Part shown: positions 6,845 to 13,063 of the stretch, piece after piece
Numbering within the stretch: position 1 is the stretch's first letter
Layout of the letters: every line of letters starts with the position of its first letter
Source: Rhodovulum sp. P5
GTDB taxonomy: Bacteria; Pseudomonadota; Alphaproteobacteria; Rhodobacterales; Rhodobacteraceae
Length of the DNA stretch: 64,000 nt
Direction: 5' to 3'
Assembly (NCBI RefSeq): GCF_002079305.1
Contig: NZ_CP015039.1
Coordinates: 3,829,501 to 3,893,500 of the forward strand
Program-made: the position numbers and the translations under genes
The notes under the pieces: generated by a model
What the model was told of the DNA's origin: nothing
Database searches by the model: none
What the model saw: the letters and a program-made list of their open reading frames with translations, nothing else

Positions 6845-7861
6845 ATGACGACGAAGATCAACATGCTGGCGATCGACCTGGCGAAGGGCAGCTTCCAGGT
6901 CTGCGCCGTGGGGCCGGAGGGGACGGTTCTATACAACCGGGCTCTGTCGCGGACGCGGCTGGCGGCGCTTGTTGCCGATCAGCCAGCGTGCATCGTGGCG
7001 ATGGAGGCCTGCGCCACGTCGCACCATTGGGGCCGGGTGGCGGAACGGCACGGCCACGAGGTACGGCTGGTCCCCGCGGCCTACGTGAAGCCGTTCGTGA
7101 AGCGCCAGAAGAATGACCGCGCGGACGCGGAAGCTATCGCGGAGGCGGCCTTGCGCCCGAACATGCGCTTCGTAGCGGTGAAGAGCGCGGAGACCCAAGG
7201 ACGCGCGGTGGCATTCCGAACGCACCAATGCCTTGTCCGGCAACGCACGCAGCTTATCAACGCGCTTCGGGGGCACCTCGCCGAGTTCGGGCTGGTGGCG
7301 CCGAAGGGGCCGGCGAGCCTTAAAGTCCTCGAGATCGCGCTGGCCGAAGAGACCACTGCCGTGCCCGGCGCGGTCCGGGAGATGGGGGCGATTTACCTTG
7401 AGCAGATCGCGCAGCTGACTGAGATTATCGAGCGGCTGGCGGACGAACTCGAGGCGGCGTCGAGGACCGATGCACAGCTGCGTCGGCTCTGCACCATTCC
7501 GGGGATCGGTCCTGTCACCGCAGGCGCGGTCGCGGCGTTCGCACCGGATCTCGATACGTTCGACAGCGGGCGTAACTTCGCAGCCTGGCTCGGCCTAGTG
7601 CCACGACAGAGATCCACCGGCGGCAAAACCAGGCTGGGTTCGGTCAGCAAGATGGGTCAAACCGACATCCGTCGCCTGCTGATCGTCGGCGCCATGAGCG
7701 TTATCCGCTGGGTGGTCCGTAAGGGCGGCAGTACAAACCGCTGGCTGGCCGCGCTGGTGGCGCGCAAGCCCAGGATGGTCGCGGCCGTCGCGCTGGCGAA
7801 CAAGATGGCTCGCATGATCTGGGCCATGACAACGAAGCAGGAGGATTACCGGATGGCGTGA
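6845..7861 (+). CDS. IS110/IS1111-family DEDD transposase, intact
   Basis: 338 residues. The N-terminal RuvC-like DEDD domain shows AIDLAKGSFQV (first Asp), VAMEACATSHHWGR (Glu) and KNDRADAEAIAE (last two Asp). The C-terminal transposase_20 domain shows CTIPGIGPVTAGAVAAF and FAAWLGLVPRQRSTGGK, with the Ser-bearing segment LGSVSKMGQTDIRRLL. Members of this family recombine DNA using a DEDD catalytic pocket plus a serine, guided by an element-encoded bridge/seek RNA. The start at 6845 (MTTKINMLAIDL) is preferred over 6830 because the family N-terminus begins close to the first Asp. No internal stops. Confidence 0.9.
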   Translation: MTTKINMLAIDLAKGSFQVCAVGPEGTVLYNRALSRTRLAALVADQPACIVAMEACATSHHWGRVAERHGHEVRLVPAAYVKPFVKRQKNDRADAEAIAEAALRPNMRFVAVKSAETQGRAVAFRTHQCLVRQRTQLINALRGHLAEFGLVAPKGPASLKVLEIALAEETTAVPGAVREMGAIYLEQIAQLTEIIERLADELEAASRTDAQLRRLCTIPGIGPVTAGAVAAFAPDLDTFDSGRNFAAWLGLVPRQRSTGGKTRLGSVSKMGQTDIRRLLIVGAMSVIRWVVRKGGSTNRWLAALVARKPRMVAAVALANKMARMIWAMTTKQEDYRMA

Positions 7862-8112
7862 CCCAAGCCCCGAAGAAAGGGCAAAGGCACGGCATGGCCG
7901 CAAGGCCGGGGCGAGCGATCGACGAGGAGTAGGCGACACGGACTTCGAAGTTCAAGGCGGGAGATTCAGTCCCGGGGCTCGAGCGCTTGCAGCTCTCTGA
8001 ACCGATGTGAACCCGGCCTTCCGAACAGCATACCGGCCCGTGGCGTCATCGAAGGCCACACTCAGAGGCCTGACACACGTCCGATCGAAGACCCCGCCGA
8101 AAACCTAAGAAA
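7862..8112 (+). ncRNA. candidate IS110/IS1111 targeting-RNA region (seekRNA/bridge RNA)
   Basis: About 250 bases follow the IS110 transposase stop, with no open reading frame that looks real. Several self-complementary stretches are visible, for example GGCATGGCCGCAAGGCCGG near 7890 and repeated GGCC/CCGG blocks. IS1111-subgroup elements carry their guide RNA here. The position and emptiness support the call, but the structure was not folded. Confidence 0.35.
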
Positions 8113-9185
8113 TCACTTGCCAAGCAGGGGGCATCCACACACGCTGCGTCTCGCCGGAGGCGGGCCATTCATACGCGGCGCCCCTTTGGGGCGACGGATG
8201 TTGGGGTGGGTGATCGCGGGCTCGTCCGTGGCGGGGGTGCGAGGCACGCGATCCAGCCCGTTCTTGAGAATGGACTGCAACGAGGAATAGGATCGGGCGT
8301 TGATCGCCAGCGCCCGATCGCAGGCGGCCTCCAGCCGATCCCGACCGAAGGTCTTGGCCAGCCGGATGACGCCCAGACAGGTTCGGAAGCCTTGCTCGGG
8401 ATGTTTGCGTTCCCTCATGACCACCTCGACGAAGGCCTCGGTGCTGGGGCCGATCCGGGCTGCCAGGCGCCGGATGCGTTCCGGGGTCCAGTCGGTGCGG
8501 AACCGGTGGTTCGGCGGCATGTGATTACGATGGGTGGAGTGCTGGCGGTTTCCGGATGTGCGGGCATGGGCCGCGACACGCTTGCCTTCAAAGAAGATTT
8601 CCACGGTGCGAGCGGTGATCCGGACCCAGAGCTTCTGCTTCAGAAGCTGGTGCGGCACGGAGTAATAATGCCGGCCGACATCGACGTGGTAGTCGAGCCC
8701 GACACGGCACTGCTTCCAGTCGGCATAGACGTAGGGCTCGGCGGGTAACGGCTTCAGGGCCGGCTTGTCCAGCCGCTCGAACAGATCGCGGCGGCTGGCG
8801 CCAAGATGGCGGGAGAGCTTGCCGTTGAGCTGGTCCAGCAACGGCCGGATCGCCGCGTTCAACGCGTCGAGCCCGAAGAATTGCCGGTTGCGCAGGCGGG
8901 CCAGGATCCAGCGTTCCGCCAGCAGGACCGCGGCCTCCACCTTGGCCTTGTCGCGGGGTTTGCGTGGTCGCGCCGGCACGACAGCGGTGGCGTAATGGGC
9001 CGCCATGTCGGCATAGGTGCGGTTGATCGCCGGATCGTAGAAGCAGGCCCGGGTCACCCCGGCCTTGAGATTGTCGGACACGACCTGCGCCGGGACCCCG
9101 CCGAAAAAGGCGAATGCGCGGGTATGGCTGGCGATCCAGTCCGGCAGTTTCTGCGACCAGCTCGCTTCGACATAGGGTAATCGCC
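8113..9185 (-). pseudogene. istA: IS21-family istA C-terminal two thirds, N-terminally truncated
   Basis: The open minus-strand frame starts abruptly inside the integrase core ([20 protein letters not shown], then [17 protein letters not shown], a catalytic-Asp region). It continues AMVHYATAV-like core sequence, [12 protein letters not shown], the Mu-C-like beta domain ([17 protein letters not shown]), and the C-terminal helices with [15 protein letters not shown]. It stops at the left edge of the IS66 element, about 9187, so the N-terminal HTH and first catalytic residue are missing. The extreme C-terminus departs from the usual NPNIRGP end after HPNIRRPK and runs into IS110-end DNA. Confidence 0.8.
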
Positions 9186-9276
9186 CGGTTTAGACCGCCT
9201 TCTTGGATCTGCGTTCAGCTCTTAACCTACGTCGTTATTGACGTCGTTTACGACGTCGTATTGGGCGGAGGTTGGG

Positions 9277-9648
9277 ATGAAGCACGAGGTCCTTCCGGGC
9301 AAGGAGCGTCGGCGGCGGTGGTCTGACGAAGAGAAGTTGACGATCGTGGCGGAGGTGGGTCGGAACGGCTGGACCGTGGCCGATGTTGCGCGGCGTCATG
9401 ATCTGACGCGCCAGCACATCTACCAGTGGCGGCGGGAGTTGCGGCGCCAGTTTCTCTATCCTCAGAGCGATGAGACGATCTTTCTACCGGTCGAGATGGC
9501 GGACTCCGCCGAGGTCAAGGATCCTGTGTTCGGCCCGGGCGGATCGGAGGTCACCGTCATTCTTCGCAACGGGCGCCAGATCCGGTGCCGTGACGGGATT
9601 GGCGAGGATGTTCTTGCGCGCCTGATCCGTTTGGTCGAGGCGGCATGA
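9277..9648 (+). CDS. tnpA: IS66-family TnpA (HTH accessory transposition protein)
   Basis: 123 residues from ATG 9277, which has a GGAGG ribosome site six bases upstream; the earlier ATG at 9238 lacks one. WSDEEKLTIVAEVGRNGWTV, DVARRHDLTRQHIYQWRREL is the Tnp_8/IS3-type helix-turn-helix. The C-terminal part (FLPVEMADS, VTVILRNGRQIRC) is typical of IS66 OrfA. It binds DNA and assists the IS66 transposase TnpC. It is intact and overlaps tnpB by four bases (ATGA). Confidence 0.85.
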   Translation: MKHEVLPGKERRRRWSDEEKLTIVAEVGRNGWTVADVARRHDLTRQHIYQWRRELRRQFLYPQSDETIFLPVEMADSAEVKDPVFGPGGSEVTVILRNGRQIRCRDGIGEDVLARLIRLVEAA

Positions 9649-9770
9649 TCGGGCCCGGGACCGGCGTCCGGGTCTATCTTGCCTGCGGGGTGACAGACAT
9701 GCGCAAAGGGATCGCGGGGCTTTCCGTAATCGCTCAGGATGTGCTGCGCCAGAACCCGGCGAGCGGGGCG
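9645..9770 (+). pseudogene. tnpB: IS66-family tnpB N-terminal fragment
   Basis: The fragment reads MIGPGTGVRVYLACGVTDMR, KGIAGLSVIAQDVLRQNPAS and then leaves the family (expected GALFAFRGRRGD) at the junction with IS110-derived DNA. About one third of TnpB remains. Confidence 0.8.
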
Positions 9771-9771
9771 G

Positions 9772-9921
9772 CGGGGAGAGCCGGGCGAGGACTGGCTGTG
9801 GAAGATCATACAGCGGACCAAGCCGAAACAGGCCGCCATCGCGCTGGCTAACCGCACGGCCCGAACGGCCTATGCGCTTCTGAAAAACGGAACCGAGTAT
9901 CGGGCGGCCCGTCCCGCCTGA
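9772..9921 (+). pseudogene. second IS110-family transposase, C-terminal fragment
   Basis: The open frame ends WKIIQRTKPKQAAIALANRT, ARTAYALLKNGTEYRAARPA, the usual last 45 residues of an IS110-family transposase. Its sequence differs from the intact copy at 6845-7861, so it is a distinct element. Its upstream part is missing; it is fused to the IS66 tnpB break. Confidence 0.75.
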
Positions 9922-10184
9922 CCGCAACCGGGGCATCTGCTCCGAACGAAAGGCAAGTGCATCGTGAGATTATGGCAATTGGCGGAGATATCGCAAAGGA
10001 CACCCTGTTCGGACCGGAGCGCCCGAGAACGCGCGCCATTGATTGGGGCCAGAGCGACCGCGGACATTCATCAGGGCGCGCAGCCCATGTGCTGCATATC
10101 AAACGCCGTATACATGGCCGCAACCGACCAGATGCCAACATCACCGAAACGCCCTTGCCCCGCGGGCGCCATCCATACATGATT
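9922..10184 (+). other. non-coding right end of the second IS110 element
   Basis: About 260 bases without a believable gene lie between the IS110 C-terminal fragment and the resumption of IS66 tnpC. By analogy with the intact copy this would be the guide-RNA-bearing right end. Confidence 0.4.
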
Positions 10185-10251
10185 TGCCCGATGATCCCGC
10201 CATCCTGAAGGCGATGATCGCCGCCCTGCGGGCGGAAAACGCGCAGATGAC

Positions 10252-10292
10252 GTTCGCCGGTTCACTCAGACCAGTGGCGTGAACTGGCTCAC
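10252..10292. repeat. short hairpin micro-insertion, family A copy 3 (in IS66 tnpC)
   Basis: This is 41 bases between the codons for ENAQMT and AHDLLVQ, a net gain of about 36 bases. It begins GTTCGCC like copy 2 and contains TGGCG and TGGCTCAC in the same order and spacing as the istA and istB copies, plus an inverted repeat GTTCAC/GTGAAC. The similarity is lower than between copies 1 and 2. Confidence 0.5.
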
Positions 10293-10324
10293 CGCTGTGC
10301 GCCCATGACCTGCTGGTCCAGGCG

Positions 10325-10355
10325 TCGTGCTGGAAGCACGCCTCCGGCGTGACGG
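10325..10355. repeat. 25-base hairpin micro-insertion, family B copy 2 (in IS66 tnpC)
   Basis: The net gain is about 25 bases between the codons for LLVQA and the RIAKLKK block. It contains the hairpin CGTGCT-GGA-AGCACG followed by GCCTCCGGCG. Relative to copy 1 at 292-316, the stem differs at four positions that compensate in pairs. Confidence 0.65.
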
Positions 10356-11376
10356 GTGCGGATTGCCAAGCTCAAGAAGCAGGCCTTCGGGAAGAGTTCC
10401 GTGAAGATCGAACGCGAGATCGAACAACTGGAACTGGCGCTTGAGGGTTTGCAGGTGGCAATGGCCGAGGCCGAGACCACACCGGCCGAGGACAATGCCC
10501 CTGGCAAGGACGACACAGCCGCGGAGGAGGAGGACGGCAAGACACCCCGCCGCCGCCCGCGCGTTTCCGACACGACCCCGCGCGAGCGCCGCGAGCTTGA
10601 CCCCGGCGACACCTGCCCGGACTGTAGCGGTGAATTGCGGGTGGTGGGCGAGGATGTCAGCGAACTGCTCGATATGATCGCCGCACGGCTGAAGGTGATC
10701 GAGATCGCGCGGATCAAGAAATCCTGTCGACGCTGTGAAACGATGGTGCAGGAGCCAGCGCCCAGCCGGCCGATCCCGCGCAGTATGGCCGCGCCTTCCC
10801 TGCTGGCCTTCATTCTTGTCTCGAAATTCGACGACCACCGTGTGTTCTCAGTAGCGACATGGAAAGGAGGTACTTAACTGCAAGAGGGATGAGGGTCGGC
10901 CCCTCGGGTTCGGCGATCAGGAGCCGATCCCAAACCGCCACAAGCTGCTGTCGTAAAGAGCGATGGTGGTGAGCGTTGTGGAAACGGCGGGGCATGATCC
11001 CGTCAGGTAAGGTCCTGAGAGACGAGCGAAAGCGAACCGTCGATGAACTGCCGAAAGCGTATGGTCGATATCAGAACCGGGGGTGTTGGTCACCTCGGGA
11101 TGAGTATGGGCGGTGCCCTGAAGTCCGGCCCATGCGGCATCCGGCTCGAATGCGGCGTGACTCTGGATCAGGCTCTTTTGCGAAACAGAAGAACCTGTCG
11201 TCCCGATGCCAAGGGAGACGACCGATCGGGAAGCCCCCGAAAGGTCCAGAGTACCAATGCGGGGCACAGGGGCAGAACAGCCCGTAGTAGGAATGAAGGC
11301 GCTGTAATGGCGCTGGACCAAAGGGGCTGTGGTGTTCAGCCGCTGCCGCTGGCCAACTGGTGACAGGACGAGCCGG

Positions 11377-11769
11377 ATGACAGAGGCAAAGCCGTTTACG
11401 ATTGAGATGAGAGATGTCTGGGACGCGTTCCAACATATGGACGCCAACCAGGGTGCAGCTGGTGTAGACGGGCAAACGCTTGAAAGCTTCGGGGAGCGGC
11501 TCGGTCCGAACCTCTACACGCTTTGGAACCGGATGTCCTCAGGCAGCTACATGCCATCGCCGGTACGCCGGGTAATGATCCCCAAGGCGGATGCGGGCGA
11601 ACGACCGTTGGGTATCCCGACGGTCGACGCTCATTTGGTCCGATGGGCGATGCGGAAGTATAATCGCTTCGGGCAGCGGCCCCGGCAAGCGCGGCTCTGG
11701 CTGGCCAGAATTGCGAAATCCACGCCGGGGTTGTTCGCTCATTGGGGTCTTCTTTACGCAAGAGGCTGA
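11377..11769 (+). pseudogene. group II intron reverse transcriptase/maturase with internal deletion
   Basis: ATG 11377 opens MTEAKPFTIEMRDVWDAFQH, continues with NQGAAGVDGQTLESFGERLG and MSSGSYMPSPVRRVMIPKAD, then RPLGIPTVD (RT0-RT1 region). It jumps directly to AHLVRWAMRKYNRFGQRPRQ and LARIAKSTPGLFAHW, which is the extreme C-terminal segment. The catalytic fingers-palm with the YADD box, and the thumb/maturase domain, are missing, in frame. The intron therefore cannot encode its own mobility or maturase function and would depend on a trans-acting protein. Confidence 0.8.
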
Positions 11770-11776
11770 ATGTCGG

Positions 11777-11845
11777 GAGCCGTATGAACTGAGAGGTTCA
11801 CGTACGGTTCTGGGAGCGCACGAGGGTGAAATCCCCTCGTGCGAC
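11777..11845 (+). ncRNA. group II intron domains V and VI
   Basis: Domain V is GAGCCGTATGAACTG then AGAGGTTCACGTACGGTTCT (11777-11811), the conserved 34-base hairpin with its AGC triad-equivalent and the TTCACGTACGGTTCT descending arm. Domain VI follows at about 11817-11845 (CGCACGAGGG...CCCTCGTGCG, with an unpaired A-rich loop side). Confidence 0.85.
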
Positions 11846-11862
11846 TCGCTTTCTATTGTACC

Positions 11863-12011
11863 GCCAGGCGGACATCTACCGCCGGCAGAGCCTCGATCTC
11901 GACCCGACGATGCTGGCCAACGGGGCCGGGCGGGCGGCGCAGCTGTTGCAGCCGGTGATCGATGCCATGATCGCCGAGCTCTACTGCGCCCGTTTCCTGA
12001 CGGGAAGCTGA
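11863..12011 (+). pseudogene. tnpC: IS66-family tnpC continuation after the intron, truncated
   Basis: The frame reads LLYRQADIYRRQSLDLDPTM, LANGAGRAAQLLQPVIDAMI and then AELYCARFLTGS and a stop. The expected continuation (the transposase catalytic core) is missing. The segment shows that the exon frame is preserved across the intron, and that the IS66 element was truncated separately. Confidence 0.7.
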
Positions 12012-12093
12012 AGCAGATTTTGCACCGCCGTCAGGAAGCGATCAGGCGCAGGCGCGAGTCCTTGGGGCATCCGATGACCCCAAGGAGAGTCAC

Positions 12094-12519
12094 ATGACCA
12101 CCATTTCGAAAACCATCCTCGCCGGCGCCGCTCTGGCGGTCGCGCTGTCGTCTGCCGCCTTTGCGCAAGAGGCCCAGACCCCGACGGACCAACCCGCGGC
12201 CAGCGCCGAGGCCCAACCGCCGATCCTGCCGCGCAAACCTGCGGCAACGGCGGGCCAGACCGACCAGAGCCGGCAATTCGGCGACCGGCGCGAACATCAC
12301 GAGCGCCACGCCCGCAATGACCGCCATCATGACGACGGCTGGTTCTTCTTCGGGCGCCATGGCGACCGGGATCGCGGCCATGACCGGGATCGGGACCGCG
12401 ATTGCGACGACCGCGGCTGTGCCCGCGGCAGCCAGCAACCCGCCGCCCCCGGTTCGGTCGCGCCGCCTGCCAACGGGCTCTTCAACAACGGCGCCGCACC
12501 CAAGGTGCAGTCGAACTGA
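12094..12519 (+). CDS. secreted His/Asp/Arg-rich protein of unknown function
   Basis: 141 residues. A clear Sec signal peptide (MTTISKTILAGAALAVALSS then AAFAQE, cleavage after AFA) precedes a low-complexity Ala/Pro/Gln segment. A strongly charged middle follows (DRREHHERHARNDRHHDDG, FFFGRHGDRDRGHDRDRDRD), with a CDDRGC pair and a Pro/Ala-rich tail. The His/Asp density suggests metal or heme-related binding in the periplasm, but no family was recognised. It is the first chromosomal-type gene after the IS island. It is followed by a small GC hairpin and then the DUF2271 gene in the same direction, so it may belong to the flavin electron-transfer cluster. Confidence 0.7.
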   Translation: MTTISKTILAGAALAVALSSAAFAQEAQTPTDQPAASAEAQPPILPRKPAATAGQTDQSRQFGDRREHHERHARNDRHHDDGWFFFGRHGDRDRGHDRDRDRDCDDRGCARGSQQPAAPGSVAPPANGLFNNGAAPKVQSN

Positions 12520-12520
12520 G

Positions 12521-12538
12521 CCGGCCCTAGCGGGCCGG
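12521..12538 (+). other. GC hairpin between the His-rich gene and DUF2271 gene
   Basis: CCGGCCC-TAGC-GGGCCGG is a perfect 7-bp stem with a 4-base loop right after the stop codon. There is no T run, so it is more likely an mRNA-protecting or partial-termination structure than a full terminator. Confidence 0.5.
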
Positions 12539-12581
12539 GTCCCGGCCCGCTGCCTTCCCTTTGATTTCAGGAACCAGACAC

Positions 12582-13052
12582 ATGAAAAAGCTTCTGATCG
12601 CCCTTGCGCTGACCACCTCGCTGACCGCGCCCGGCATGGCGCTCGCCAAGGAGGTCACCTTTACCACCACGCTGACGAATTACGGCGGCGACGGCGCGTA
12701 TCTCGCCTACTACGTCACGGATGCGAACGGCGCCTATGTCGGCTCGCTCTGGATGGCGGGCGGCAAGACCAAATACTATGACAGCCTTTCCGATTGGTAT
12801 CGCGCCACGGGCGGCAATACCGCCGAGGTGGCGGGGATCACCGGCGCCAGCGTCGGCGCGGGCAAGACCCTGACCGTCAGCTTCGACCTGGCCGATGCGC
12901 TGTTCGATGCAGGCTATGAACTGCATATCGACGCCTCGGTCGAGGACATGCGCGACAGCCCGTCCGAGATCGTCGTGCCGCTGACGAGTGAGGGCGCAGG
13001 CCAGCCCGTGCAGGGCCGCGCCTATATCGCCCAGTTCACTTACGACATGTGA
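12582..13052 (+). CDS. DUF2271 periplasmic protein, candidate flavinylated redox protein
   Basis: 156 residues from ATG 12582; an upstream ATG at 12561 would only lengthen the leader. A signal peptide (MKKLLIALALTTSLTAPGMALA) is followed by a DUF2271 fold: VTFTTTLTNYGGDGAYLAYY, VTDANGAYVGSLWMAGGKTK, then DWYRATGGN. Residues 87-90 are TGAS within AGITGASVG. This resembles the [S/T]GA[S/T] site at which ApbE attaches FMN to FMN-binding domains, although here it would be in a different fold. Its immediate neighbours are a PepSY-flavodoxin reductase and apbE. I infer that it is an extracytosolic flavin or electron carrier for that reductase. DUF2271 identity is fairly secure; flavinylation is a hypothesis. 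Confidence 0.75.
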   Translation: MKKLLIALALTTSLTAPGMALAKEVTFTTTLTNYGGDGAYLAYYVTDANGAYVGSLWMAGGKTKYYDSLSDWYRATGGNTAEVAGITGASVGAGKTLTVSFDLADALFDAGYELHIDASVEDMRDSPSEIVVPLTSEGAGQPVQGRAYIAQFTYDM

Positions 13053-13063
13053 GGGAGGGGCCG

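Larger units (their letters stand above)
6800..8112 (+). mobile_element. IS110-family insertion sequence with long 3' non-coding end (approximate ends)
   Basis: A complete IS110-family transposase gene is preceded by a short left end (about 45 bases) and followed by about 250 bases without a gene before the IS21 istA remnant begins. A long right end and a short left end match the IS1111 subgroup, in which the targeting RNA is read from the 3' non-coding end. The element splits an IS21 copy. Its exact ends were not resolved. Confidence 0.6.
10185..10842 (+). pseudogene. tnpC: IS66-family tnpC, 5' part up to the group II intron
   Basis: The sequence resumes at DLPDDPAILKAMIAALRAEN. It is broken by a 41-base family A insertion (10252-10292) that introduces a stop, picks up AHDLLVQA, is broken again by a family B insertion (10325-10355), and then reads open from RIAKLKKQAFGKSSVKIERE. 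Beyond that come the acidic linker, the zinc-ribbon CPDC/CRRC (TCPDCSGELRVVGEDVSELL and KKSCRRCE) and LLAFILVSKFDDH. At FDDH the group II intron begins. TnpC is the DDE transposase of IS66. The catalytic core is absent. Confidence 0.75.
10841..11862 (+). mobile_element. group II intron inserted in IS66 tnpC (approximate splice sites)
   Basis: The 5' end is placed at GTGTG (10842), the canonical GUGYG start, right after the tnpC codons for FDDH. The 3' side ends near 11862, where tnpC resumes with LYRQADIYRRQ. In between are about 500 bases of non-coding ribozyme sequence, a deleted reverse transcriptase ORF, a classic domain V, and a GC-rich domain VI stem. The intron keeps the host reading direction. 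Confidence 0.8.
9187..12020 (+). mobile_element. IS66-family element carrying a nested IS110 remnant and a group II intron
   Basis: Plus-strand tnpA, tnpB and tnpC pieces occur in the normal IS66 order. tnpB is cut by an IS110-family 3' fragment. tnpC loses its start to the same event, then carries two micro-insertions, and is finally interrupted by a group II intron before ending early. The element itself interrupts an IS21 istA. Ends are approximate. Confidence 0.7.

Noticed and set aside
12521-12538. Hairpin as a rho-independent terminator
   Set aside because: There is no T run follows the stem, and the next gene is co-directional and functionally linked.
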